Positions 16,903 through 25,598 of a stretch of DNA of 57,443 bases are shown here, piece after piece. This DNA is from Alphaproteobacteria bacterium. Lineage in GTDB: Bacteria; Pseudomonadota; Alphaproteobacteria; SHVZ01. Numbering within the stretch: position 1 is the stretch's first letter; each line of letters starts with the position of its first letter. Below the pieces are notes generated by a model. The model did not search any database, was not told the origin of the DNA, and saw nothing but the letters and a program-made list of their open reading frames with translations. Made by a program: the position numbers and the translations under genes. Location: contig VGEH01000008.1 in assembly GCA_016869375.1 (NCBI GenBank), positions 1 through 57,443 of the forward strand, in the 5' to 3' direction.

Positions 16903-19670
16903 GCGAGCCGATCAAGTTTCTGCTCGACGGGGTCGAGGTCGAGGCCAGGCCCGGCGAGACCATCTGGCAGGTCGCCAGCCGCCAGGGTACCGAGATCCCG
17001 CATCTCTGCTACTCGCCGAAGCCCGGATACCGCGCCGACGGCAATTGCCGCGCCTGCATGGTCGAGGTCGAGGGCGAGCGCGTGCTGGCGGCAAGCTGCA
17101 TCCGCAAGCCCACGCCGGGCATGAAGGTGAAGACCGCGAGCGAGCGTGCCAAGGCTTCGCGCAAGATGGTGTTCGAGCTGCTGATGGCCGACCAGCCGGA
17201 GCGCGAGATCGCGCATGACCCGGACTCGCGCTTCTGGAGATGGTCGGACCATATCGGCGTCGAGGACAGCCGCTTCGAGGAGCGCGCCGCGCCGGCGCCG
17301 GATCCGAGCCATGTCGCGATGCGCGTCAACCTGGACGCCTGCATCCACTGCAATCTCTGCGTTCGCGCCTGCCGCGAAGTCCAGGTCAACGACGTGATCG
17401 GCATGGCCGGCCGCGGCCATCACGAGAAGATCGTCTTCGACTTCGACGACCCGATGGGCCAGTCGACCTGCGTCGCTTGCGGCGAATGCGTGCAGGCCTG
17501 CCCGACCGGCGCTTTGATGCCAGCGACGCTGCTCGATATGGCGGGCGTGAAGACCGAGGAACCGGACCGCAAGGTCGACAGCGTCTGCCCCTATTGCGGC
17601 GTCGGCTGCCAGCTCACCTATAACGTCAAGGACGACAAGCTCCTCTATGTCGAGGGGCGCGATGGCCCGGCCAACGAGAACCGGCTCTGCGTCAAAGGCC
17701 GCTTCGGCTTCGACTACGTCCACAATCCCGAGCGCCTGACGGTGCCGCTGATCCGCAAGGACGGCGTGCCGAAGAACCCGGACGATATCGTCGATCCGGC
17801 CAATCCCTGGACGCATTTCCGCAAGGCGACCTGGGAAGAGGCGCTGGAGAAGGCGGCCTCGGGCCTGAAGCGCATCCGCGACACCCATGGCGGCAACGCG
17901 CTCGCCGGCTTCGGCTCGGCCAAGGGTTCGAACGAAGAGGCCTATCTCTTCCAGAAGTTGGTGCGCACCGGCTTCGCCACCAACAACGTCGACCACTGCA
18001 CGCGACTCTGCCATGCCTCGTCGGTCGCCGCCCTGTTCGAAGGCATCGGCACGGCGGCGGTTACGGCACCGTTCACCGCGGCCAAGGATGCCGAGGTGAT
18101 CATCGTCATCGGTGCCAACCCGACCGAGAACCACCCTGTCGCCGCGACCTTCTTCAAGAACGCGGCGAAGCGCGGTGCCAAGCTGATCGTCATGGATCCG
18201 CGCGGCCATGCGCTGAAGCGGCATGCCACGCACATGCTGCAGTTCAAGCCGAACAAAGACGTGGCGCTGCTGAACGCGATGCTCAACGTCATCGTGACCG
18301 AAGGCCTATACGACCAGCAATACGTCCAGGCGCACACCGCCGATTTCGAGAAGCTGAAGGCGCATATCGTCGACTACCCGCCGGAGAAGATGGCGCCCGA
18401 ATGCGGCATCGAGCCTGAGATGATCCGCGAGGTCGCGCGCCTCTATGCCCGCGCCGAGGCATCGATCATCTTCTGGGGCATGGGCATCTCGCAGAGCGTG
18501 CATGGCACCAACAATGCGCGCTGCCTGATCGCGCTCGCCCTCACCACCGGCCAGGTCGGCCGCCCCGGCACCGGGCTGCATCCGCTCCGCGGCCAGAACA
18601 ACGTGCAGGGTGCCTCCGACGCCGGCCTGATCCCGATGTTCCTCCCCGACTACCAGTCGGTCGAGAACCCGGAGATCCGCGCGCGCTTCGAGGAGCTCTG
18701 GCAGTCGCCGATCCAGCCGAAGCGCGGGCTGACCGTGGTCGAGATCGTCAATGCGACGATCGCCGGCCAGATCCGCGGCATGTATGTCATGGGCGAGAAC
18801 CCGGCGATGTCCGACCCCGACGCGCATCACGCGCGCGAGGCGCTGTGCAGGCTGGAGCATCTCGTCGTGCAGGATATCTTCCTGACCGAAACCGCCTATT
18901 GCGCCGACGTGGTGCTGCCGGCCTCGGCCTGGCCCGAGAAGACCGGAACCGTCACCAACACCAACCGCCAGGTCCAGCTCGGCCGCATCGCGCTGCCGCT
19001 GCCGGGCGAGGCGCGGCAGGACTGGGAGCTGATCCAGGAGCTGGCCCGCAGGCTCGGTCGCGATTGGAAGTACACGCATCCGCGCGACATCTTCGCCGAG
19101 ATGGCGCGCGCCATGCCATCGATGAACAACATCACCTGGGAGCGGCTGGAGCGCGAGAGCGTCGTCACATATCCCAGCCTGGGGCCCGACGATCCGGGCC
19201 AGGACATCGTGTTTGGCGACGGGCTGTTCCCGACGCCGACCAAGCGCGGCAAGCTCGTGCCGGCGGAGTACACCGCGCCCGGAGAGCCGGTCGATGCCGA
19301 GTACCCGATGGTGCTGACCACCGGCCGCCAGCTCGAGCACTGGCACACCGGCGCGATGACGCGCCGCGCCACCGTGCTCGATGCGATCGAGCCTTCCGCC
19401 ATCGCCTGCCTGTCCCCGAAGGACATGCGCACCTTCGACGTACGCGGCGGCGACACGATCCGAGTCTCGACCCGCCGCGGCGCGATCGAGCTCTCGGTGC
19501 GCATCGACGAGGCGGTGCCGAAAGGGATGGTGTTCATCCCGTTCTGTTACGCCGAGGCGGCCGCCAACATCCTGACCAGCCCGCAGCTCGATCCCTTCGG
19601 GAAGATCCCCGAGTTCAAGTACTGCGCCGCCAAGGTCGAGAAGCTCAGCCAGCCTGTAGCGGCCGAGTAG
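16899..19670 (+). CDS. fdhA: NAD-dependent formate dehydrogenase alpha subunit (Mo/W-bisPGD)
   Basis: The product is 923 residues from a GTG overlapping the beta stop. Order: NuoG-like [2Fe-2S] domain (HLCYSPKPGYRADGNCRAC), two [4Fe-4S] ferredoxin motifs (CIHCNLCVRAC, CVACGECVQACP), the FDH [4Fe-4S] motif VCPYCGVGCQL, then the molybdopterin domains. Cys371-His372 in HCTRLCHASS align with Sec140-His141 of E. coli FdhF, so Cys is the Mo/W ligand. It oxidises formate to CO2; electrons go through the Fe-S chain to the beta subunit and NAD+. It supplies the NADH from oxalate breakdown. No fdhD/fdsC maturation gene and no fdsD follow in this window. Confidence 0.95.
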   Translation: MSEPIKFLLDGVEVEARPGETIWQVASRQGTEIPHLCYSPKPGYRADGNCRACMVEVEGERVLAASCIRKPTPGMKVKTASERAKASRKMVFELLMADQPEREIAHDPDSRFWRWSDHIGVEDSRFEERAAPAPDPSHVAMRVNLDACIHCNLCVRACREVQVNDVIGMAGRGHHEKIVFDFDDPMGQSTCVACGECVQACPTGALMPATLLDMAGVKTEEPDRKVDSVCPYCGVGCQLTYNVKDDKLLYVEGRDGPANENRLCVKGRFGFDYVHNPERLTVPLIRKDGVPKNPDDIVDPANPWTHFRKATWEEALEKAASGLKRIRDTHGGNALAGFGSAKGSNEEAYLFQKLVRTGFATNNVDHCTRLCHASSVAALFEGIGTAAVTAPFTAAKDAEVIIVIGANPTENHPVAATFFKNAAKRGAKLIVMDPRGHALKRHATHMLQFKPNKDVALLNAMLNVIVTEGLYDQQYVQAHTADFEKLKAHIVDYPPEKMAPECGIEPEMIREVARLYARAEASIIFWGMGISQSVHGTNNARCLIALALTTGQVGRPGTGLHPLRGQNNVQGASDAGLIPMFLPDYQSVENPEIRARFEELWQSPIQPKRGLTVVEIVNATIAGQIRGMYVMGENPAMSDPDAHHAREALCRLEHLVVQDIFLTETAYCADVVLPASAWPEKTGTVTNTNRQVQLGRIALPLPGEARQDWELIQELARRLGRDWKYTHPRDIFAEMARAMPSMNNITWERLERESVVTYPSLGPDDPGQDIVFGDGLFPTPTKRGKLVPAEYTAPGEPVDAEYPMVLTTGRQLEHWHTGAMTRRATVLDAIEPSAIACLSPKDMRTFDVRGGDTIRVSTRRGAIELSVRIDEAVPKGMVFIPFCYAEAAANILTSPQLDPFGKIPEFKYCAAKVEKLSQPVAAE

Positions 19671-19678
19671 GCGCTACA
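19655..19678. terminator. Inverted repeat spanning two convergent stop codons
   Basis: TGTAGCG (19655-19661) and CGCTACA (19672-19678) are perfect 7-base arms around a 10-nt loop. The fdhA stop (19668-19670) falls in the loop and the penicillin-acylase stop (19674-19676) in the right arm. The symmetric position between convergent genes only 3 nt apart suits a two-way terminator; there is no strong T-run. Confidence 0.4.
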
Positions 19679-21926
19679 TCGCCGGCGTCAGCGCGATCCT
19701 GAAATCGGCGGCCTCCTCCACGGCCTTACGGCTGTAGACCATCGGCACGGCCTTCTCCTCGGCCCACACCTTGAACAGGTCGTGGTGGTGTGGCGATTTG
19801 TGGTCGCCGGACTGGCCGGGAGTGTTGACCACGACCGATCTGTCCCAGTCGCCGATATCGCAGACCATGCGGAAGCTGACGCCGGAGGTGACGCGGAAAT
19901 CGGTGGCGCGATAGCCGTTGTTGTTCACGGTGAGGCCGCTGCCGCCCTTGGGATGCGGCCCGACATCGAGCTTCTTGCCGGCGATCGGCGACAGCGCGTG
20001 CTCGAAATAGGCGTGGTGCAGCCGGCCCCAGGCCCAGGTCTCGGGCTTGCCCATCAGCTTTGTCGCCTCGGTCCAGGCGCGGGCGAGTGAGATCTGCAGC
20101 AGGGGGGCGCGGAGCTCAGGCGGCATCTCCTCGATGCCGTCGACAGCGGACCAGGTGTCGGGCACGGCGATGGCCGCAGAGGCGCCGGGCGCGTGATGCT
20201 CGATATGCGCCGGGATCAGGTGGCGCATGAACCAGATCTCGAACAGCGCCGCGGCACCTGAATCCGGGTCGAGGCGATGATGCCATTTGGCCAGCATATC
20301 GGCCGCGTCGCGCGCCTCGCGCGCGAAGGAATGCCGTGGCAGCAGCTTGCAGAGGCGGCGGCCGGCGATCGCGGTGAAGTCGACTTGCAGGGCCAGCATG
20401 TCCTCGGGCGAGTGCTTCACCTTCGCGGCCAGCGCCTCCTTGATGCGGAGGAAGCGCGAGCGGTCCGCCCATTCGAAGCCGAATTTATGGCTCTCATTGT
20501 CGAAGTCGTCCGGCAGATTCATCTGGTTCGCGGTGCCGACCCAGCCATCCTTCGGATTGTGGAGGCGCGGATGGCGCGAATGCGGATGGTATCCATCCCA
20601 TTCGTAGCGGCCATCGCCCGAGACCGGCATGGTGCCGTCCCAGTTCGGGCGCTTCGGCGCGAAGCCGGCGCTGATCCAGCCGATATTGCCGTCGACATCG
20701 GCATAGACCTGGTTGACCGTCGGGCAGCCCCAGCCGTCGAGCGCCTGGACGAAGCGCTCCCAGTTCCCAGCCTTCAGGTAGTCGAGGCTCGCAAGGTAAG
20801 GCGCGGTGCCGGCATCGAGCCAGGCCGAGCGCAAGGCCCAAGCCTTCTTTTTCGCCTTGTCGATGTGCAATACCGGACCGTGGCGCGTGAACAGCAGCTC
20901 CGCCGTCTCTGCGCTCTGCCCGCGCACCGGGATCTCCTCGCGCAGCACGCGGAAGGGCTCCCATTCGCCGCGATAGCGATACTTCGTCGGGTCGTCCGGA
21001 TGCAGATCGTAGAAATGCACATCTTCCTGGTCGACCGGGAAGATGGTGAGGCCGAAGGCGATCCGGTCGTTATGGCCGAGCGAGACGCCCGGCACGCAGG
21101 GCTCGCCGGCACCGACCACGTCGAGGCCCGGCGCCGAGAGATGCTGGACGTAGCGGAGGTTCGGCATCTCGTGCACGCGATGCGGATCGCTTGCGAGGAT
21201 GGGACGGCCCGTGGTGCTGCGATGTCCCGCCACGACCCAGTTGTTCGAGCCTTCGAGCGCGGCGGTGTCGGCGTATTTGCCGACCTGGTCCTTGCCGAAG
21301 ACGGCGGGTTCGGTGCCGAGCCGATAGGTTGCCATCACCTCCGGCGGCAGCGCCTCCAGCGGCGTTCCTTCCGGCAGCGTCAGCGCGTGCTTGGGCTCGA
21401 GATCCTTCCGCCAGCGATCGGCGGCGAGGCCGAAGCGCTGGCCGATCTCCATGCGCTGTACCTCGTGCTCGATGTTGCGGATACGCGCATGGCTGCGGAT
21501 GCGGACGACATCGGAAGCCTGCCAGAGAGCAGGCTTATGCCCCATCAGCTTGAACTCGACCGGCAGCCGCGATGGATCCGCCGAGGCCCAGCCGACATAG
21601 GCATTGATCCCGGCGGCGAAGGCGGTGGTCCAGGCTTCGGCGCTGGCGCCGTAGGAGTTCCATTCCGGCTTCATGTCGCCGCGATAGAGGAAGAGGCGGG
21701 CGGCGCGGTCCTTGGCGACGTAGGCGGGGCCGAAAGCCTCCGAGAGAAGCCCGAGGCCGCGGCGGCGCCAGAGGTCGATCTGCCAGAGCCGGTCGCGTGC
21801 CGCATTGAAGCCCTGGGCCAGGAACACGTCGTGCTCGCTCTTGGCATAGATGTGCGGGATGCCCCAGCGATCGACGATGATCTCCGCCGGCTCCTTGAGG
21901 CCGGCGACGGTGTAGCTCTGGTCCAA
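19674..21926 (-). CDS. Penicillin acylase family Ntn-hydrolase (no signal peptide)
   Basis: The product is 750 residues if started at TTG 21926, which has AAGGAG 6 nt upstream and comes 10 nt after the MFS stop. The protein then begins MDQSYTVAGLKEPAEIIVDR, exactly at the usual first strand of the alpha domain (VDRWGIPHIYA). The autocatalytic site is EGSNNWVV with Ser227 as N-terminal nucleophile; SDPHRV-type residues and LGHNDRIAFGLT follow in the beta domain. The family deacylates amides (penicillins, acyl-homoserine lactones, other acyl amines). Unusually for well-known members there is no export signal, so maturation would be cytoplasmic. Coupled to an MFS gene upstream. Confidence 0.92.
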   Translation of the reverse strand: MDQSYTVAGLKEPAEIIVDRWGIPHIYAKSEHDVFLAQGFNAARDRLWQIDLWRRRGLGLLSEAFGPAYVAKDRAARLFLYRGDMKPEWNSYGASAEAWTTAFAAGINAYVGWASADPSRLPVEFKLMGHKPALWQASDVVRIRSHARIRNIEHEVQRMEIGQRFGLAADRWRKDLEPKHALTLPEGTPLEALPPEVMATYRLGTEPAVFGKDQVGKYADTAALEGSNNWVVAGHRSTTGRPILASDPHRVHEMPNLRYVQHLSAPGLDVVGAGEPCVPGVSLGHNDRIAFGLTIFPVDQEDVHFYDLHPDDPTKYRYRGEWEPFRVLREEIPVRGQSAETAELLFTRHGPVLHIDKAKKKAWALRSAWLDAGTAPYLASLDYLKAGNWERFVQALDGWGCPTVNQVYADVDGNIGWISAGFAPKRPNWDGTMPVSGDGRYEWDGYHPHSRHPRLHNPKDGWVGTANQMNLPDDFDNESHKFGFEWADRSRFLRIKEALAAKVKHSPEDMLALQVDFTAIAGRRLCKLLPRHSFAREARDAADMLAKWHHRLDPDSGAAALFEIWFMRHLIPAHIEHHAPGASAAIAVPDTWSAVDGIEEMPPELRAPLLQISLARAWTEATKLMGKPETWAWGRLHHAYFEHALSPIAGKKLDVGPHPKGGSGLTVNNNGYRATDFRVTSGVSFRMVCDIGDWDRSVVVNTPGQSGDHKSPHHHDLFKVWAEEKAVPMVYSRKAVEEAADFRIALTPAM

Positions 21927-21936
21927 GAAGGGCTCC

Positions 21937-23112
21937 TTAAAGGCTGCGGGGGAGATAGCGGCAGAGCGCGACGCCGATGAAGGCGAAGCACCCGGCGGCG
22001 ATGAAGACGGCGGGAATGTCGAAGAAGCTGAGCAGCACCGCATAGATCGCGGAGCCGATCAGCTCGCTGCTCTCGATATAGGTGCGGTAGATCCCCGCCA
22101 TCTGCGGGCGCTCATAGGTCCGTACGGCGCGCAGGAAGGGGATGCCGCCGACGCCGTCCAGCCCGCCGGCCGGAAGGCCCCCGAGCACGATCAGCCCCGC
22201 GCCCAGGTAGGGGTTGTCGACGAAGGCCGCCGCCACGGTCGCGAGACCCAGGGACGCGAAGCAGACGGTGAGGCTGCGGCGGATGCCGAAGCGCATGGCG
22301 ACGCGCCCCCAGACCGGGGTGAAGAAGAGCAGGCCCACGGCAAGCGAGGAGGCGATGGCACCGGCCAGCGGCGGTTCGCCGGCGCGCAGCAGGTAAAGCG
22401 GCATGTAGACCATGCACATGCTCCACCAGATCGAGCGGCAGAAGGCGATGCTCCAGGCGAGCCGGAGCCGCGGCTGCTCGAGGAAACGCCGGACATTGGC
22501 GAGCGGGTTGCCGGGCGGCTTCGCCTTGGTGCGCTCCTCGAGCCCGAGCCTCAGGAAATTCAGCAGCACCAGGGCGCCGAAGAAGGCCGGCAGCGCCATG
22601 GCCTCGATCGCGCCGAAGCGCTCGTAGAGGAAGACGCCTAGCGCCGGCCCAACGGCCCACATCAGCGAGCCCATCTGGAAGCGCAGGGGCTCAGAGCGCA
22701 CGAGATCGCGCTTGGCGATGTAGTCCATCACGTAGAGTTGGAAGGTGATCACCGTGCAGACCGAGGCCAGCGCACGCCCCGCCATGCCGGCGATCTGGCC
22801 TTCGAGGGTTCCGGTCGCCAGCAGCATCGGGAAGACGACGAGGACCGAGGCACCGAAGCCGTAGACGCGCCCGCGGCCGAAGCGGTGGATGGCGAAGGGA
22901 ATGACGAAGCCGCCGACCAGGCTGGCGATCGAGATCACCAGGTAGACGATGCTCACCAGCCGCGCCTCGCCCAGGATGATGTAGGCCTGGATCGGGATCA
23001 CCGTCGCGGTCAGCGCGCGGACAGCCGATTCGAGCGTATAGATCCCGGCGAAGGTCCAGGGGCCGGGAGACGGGCGCTCCGCGGCGGCAGGCGAAGGAAG
23101 CGTGGTGGTCAT
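21937..23112 (-). CDS. MFS transporter
   Basis: The product is about 391 residues (start at Met 23112; in-frame starts at 23130 and 23157 are possible). It has 12 predicted membrane helices. The helix 2-3 loop reads FAIHRFGRGRVYGFG and the matching loop in the second half GRVAMRFGIRRSLTV, both MFS A-motif remnants. It lies just upstream of the penicillin-acylase-family gene with only 10 nt between them, so the two likely handle the same amide or its product, as importer or exporter. Substrate unknown. Confidence 0.85.
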   Translation of the reverse strand: MTTTLPSPAAAERPSPGPWTFAGIYTLESAVRALTATVIPIQAYIILGEARLVSIVYLVISIASLVGGFVIPFAIHRFGRGRVYGFGASVLVVFPMLLATGTLEGQIAGMAGRALASVCTVITFQLYVMDYIAKRDLVRSEPLRFQMGSLMWAVGPALGVFLYERFGAIEAMALPAFFGALVLLNFLRLGLEERTKAKPPGNPLANVRRFLEQPRLRLAWSIAFCRSIWWSMCMVYMPLYLLRAGEPPLAGAIASSLAVGLLFFTPVWGRVAMRFGIRRSLTVCFASLGLATVAAAFVDNPYLGAGLIVLGGLPAGGLDGVGGIPFLRAVRTYERPQMAGIYRTYIESSELIGSAIYAVLLSFFDIPAVFIAAGCFAFIGVALCRYLPRSL

Positions 23113-23247
23113 CGAACGGGGTGGGGCCATGCTCCCATGCGGCACGCCCACGGACAACCCTGAGGGCCCCTTCCGGGTCGGAAAATTTGTCGCGCGCCGG
23201 GTTCGCCTGGGCCATCATCCGCGCCCCGCACCTGGAGAAGGCAGGCG

Positions 23248-24366
23248 ATGCAGCGTCCCCCCGCCGAGATCGGCCAGCCGGTCGAAGACGTCGACACGCC
23301 GGCACTGATCGTGGAGCTGGGCGCCTTCGAGGCCAATCTCCAGAAGATGGCGCGGCTCGCCAAGGAGTACGGCGTCCATCTTCGGCCGCACGCCAAGACG
23401 CACAAATGCCCCGCGATCGCACATCTGCAGATACGCGCCGGCGCAATCGGCGTCTGCTGCCAGAAGGTCTCCGAGGCCGAGGTCATGGTCGATGCCGGGA
23501 TCGGCGACGTCTACGTCTCGAACGAGGTGGTCGGGCGTCAGAAGGTCGATCGCCTGGCGGCGCTGGCGCGGCGCGCGCGCATGTCGACCTGCGTCGATCA
23601 CCCGGACCAGGTCGAGCCGCTGAGCACGGCGGCACGAAAGTTCGGCGTCAGCCTCGGCGTGCGCGTCGAGATCCGCGTCGGCAACCGCTGCGGCGTGCCG
23701 CCGGGCGTCTCGGCCATAGACCTCGCGACCCAGATCACGGCGCTGCCCAATCTGCGCTTCGAGGGGCTGCAGGCCTATAACGGCAAGGCCCAGCATATCT
23801 ACATGCATATGGAACGCTTGGTCGCCGCGACGCAGACCGTCTCCGATGCACGCGCCACGCGTGAAGCGCTGAAGAAGGTGGGGTACGACTGCCTCTACAT
23901 CGGCGGCGCGGGCACGGGCACCTTCACGATCGAAGGGCAGAGCGGCATCTACAACGAGCTGCAGGCGGGATCCTACCTGTTCATGGATCTCGACTACGCC
24001 AAGCTCCGCGGGCCCTCCGGCGGGCCGCTCGACGACTGGCAGCACAGCCTCTTCGTGCTGTCGACGGTGATGAGCCGGCCGGAGCCGACGCGCGCCATCT
24101 GCGATGCCGGCTTGAAAGCGGTCAGCATCGACTCAGGCCCGCCGGCGCTCGACGGCAATTCGCGGGCGGAGTGGGTGAGGGGCGGGGACGATCACTCCGG
24201 CTGGCTCTACGCCGATGCGGGCGAGGCTCCGGCGATCGGCGACAAGGTCCGCATCATCCCCGGCCATGTCGATCCGACGGTCAACATGCATGACTGGTTC
24301 GTAGGCGTGCGCGACGGCAAGGTCGAGGCGCTGTGGCCGATCTTGGCGCGCGGCGCGCTGACCTAA
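23248..24366 (+). CDS. D-threonine aldolase-type PLP enzyme (alanine racemase-fold, DSD1 family)
   Basis: The product is 372 residues. The fold type III PLP barrel shows LRPHAKTHKCPAIA with Lys50 as the PLP lysine, and GAGTGTF for the phosphate group. Near the C-terminus PGHVDPTVN gives the His340-x-Asp342 metal pair seen in D-threonine aldolase (Mn2+/Mg2+), not the His-x-Cys zinc site of D-serine dehydratase. It probably cleaves D-threonine or a related D-3-hydroxyamino acid (for example D-3-hydroxyaspartate) to glycine and an aldehyde. It is convergent with the MFS gene on the other strand and overlaps its stop by 4 nt. Confidence 0.85.
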   Translation: MQRPPAEIGQPVEDVDTPALIVELGAFEANLQKMARLAKEYGVHLRPHAKTHKCPAIAHLQIRAGAIGVCCQKVSEAEVMVDAGIGDVYVSNEVVGRQKVDRLAALARRARMSTCVDHPDQVEPLSTAARKFGVSLGVRVEIRVGNRCGVPPGVSAIDLATQITALPNLRFEGLQAYNGKAQHIYMHMERLVAATQTVSDARATREALKKVGYDCLYIGGAGTGTFTIEGQSGIYNELQAGSYLFMDLDYAKLRGPSGGPLDDWQHSLFVLSTVMSRPEPTRAICDAGLKAVSIDSGPPALDGNSRAEWVRGGDDHSGWLYADAGEAPAIGDKVRIIPGHVDPTVNMHDWFVGVRDGKVEALWPILARGALT

Positions 24367-25598
24367 GACCGCTTCGATTCCGTCATCAGCAGCGCGGCGA
24401 GGATGCCGAGCGCGGAGACCGCGGGCAGCGTCCAAAGCGCCGCGCGATAGGTCTCCTCGAGATAGACGCGGGCGCCCCCAGCCAGCGCGCCGTCCCAGCC
24501 GAGATCGAGCAGCCAGCCGACGAGGGGCTGGAAGATGGCGCCCGAGCCGACAACGAAGGTGTTGACCAGCCCATAGGCGGCGCCGGTGGTGCCGGGCGGG
24601 TTGTGCTCGCGCACGAGAGCGAAGGCGAGGATCATCGAGCACGAGGCGAAGCCGTTGACGAAGAAGAGCGCGCCCATGGTCGCGAAGGAGAGGCTGGGCA
24701 GACCGACGATCGCCGCCATCGCCAGCGTCGCGATGACGCTCGAGACCAGCATCGGCAGGCGCCGGAGGCCAAGCTTGTCGGAGATCCAGCCATTCACCGG
24801 CGCACCGAGGCCCCAGCCGAGGAAGAGGAGCGAGGACAGCGAGGCGGCGGTGGCGCGCTCGACGCCGTAGACCGTCATCACGAAAGGCACGGCCCAGAGG
24901 CCGCCGAATGTGAGCATCGGCGCAGTCTTGGCAAGGCCGAAGGCGGCGCACCACCAGGTTTCGCGATTGGCGGCGACGAGGCGGAGCCCGGCCATCGGCG
25001 AGGCCGCGGCGGCGGTGCTTACGCGGTCGCGGATAGCGAGGAAGGCGATGACGGCAAGCCCGGCGCCGATAACGGCGAGCATGCCCATGGCGCCGCGCCA
25101 GCCGAGATGCTCGACCGCGATGCCGAGCGGCGCTTGGCCGGCGATGCCGCCGAGGATGCCGAGGCCCTGAACCAGCCCCGCCATCACCGCGAAGCGCTCC
25201 GGCGGGAAGAGCTGGGTCGAAACGGTCAGCGCGCCGACGAAGCTGAATCCCGAGCCGAAGCCGATCAGGAGCCGGCCGAGATAGGCGATCTCGAGCGTGG
25301 GCGCGAAGGCGAAGAGGACGCTTCCAATCGCCGCGATCCCGATCGCGATCGAGATCATCAGCCGCGGGCCGTACTTGTCCATCAGCATGCCGACGGGCAG
25401 CTGCAGCGGCGCGTAGGTGAAGAAGTAGAGCGAGGAGAGCGTGCCGAAGATGGCACCGCCGACCTGAAACTCGGCCATCAGCTCGCCGACCATGACGCTC
25501 GGGCTGACGCGCAGCACGAAGGCGTAGAAGAAGAAGACGGCCGCGGCAGTCCAGGCGAGCCAGGCCCGCCCCGCCGTCAGCGCAGGCCGGTTAGGCAA
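24363..25598 (-). CDS. MFS transporter
   Basis: The product is 411 residues from a TTG start that overlaps the preceding stop by 8 nt. Twelve membrane helices are predicted. The A-motif lies in the helix 2-3 loop as GMLMDKYGPRLM and again as NGWISDKLGLRRL in the second half. The N-terminal AWTAAAVFFFYAFVLRVSPS resembles anion:cation and phthalate-type permeases, so an organic acid is a reasonable substrate. Coupled translation with the ThDP decarboxylase upstream suggests import of that enzyme's substrate. Confidence 0.88.
   Translation of the reverse strand: MPNRPALTAGRAWLAWTAAAVFFFYAFVLRVSPSVMVGELMAEFQVGGAIFGTLSSLYFFTYAPLQLPVGMLMDKYGPRLMISIAIGIAAIGSVLFAFAPTLEIAYLGRLLIGFGSGFSFVGALTVSTQLFPPERFAVMAGLVQGLGILGGIAGQAPLGIAVEHLGWRGAMGMLAVIGAGLAVIAFLAIRDRVSTAAAASPMAGLRLVAANRETWWCAAFGLAKTAPMLTFGGLWAVPFVMTVYGVERATAASLSSLLFLGWGLGAPVNGWISDKLGLRRLPMLVSSVIATLAMAAIVGLPSLSFATMGALFFVNGFASCSMILAFALVREHNPPGTTGAAYGLVNTFVVGSGAIFQPLVGWLLDLGWDGALAGGARVYLEETYRAALWTLPAVSALGILAALLMTESKRS

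Noticed and set aside
16842..18233. 463-codon open frame antisense to fdhA
   Set aside because: Antisense shadow in GC-rich DNA; fdhA motifs on the plus strand are unambiguous.
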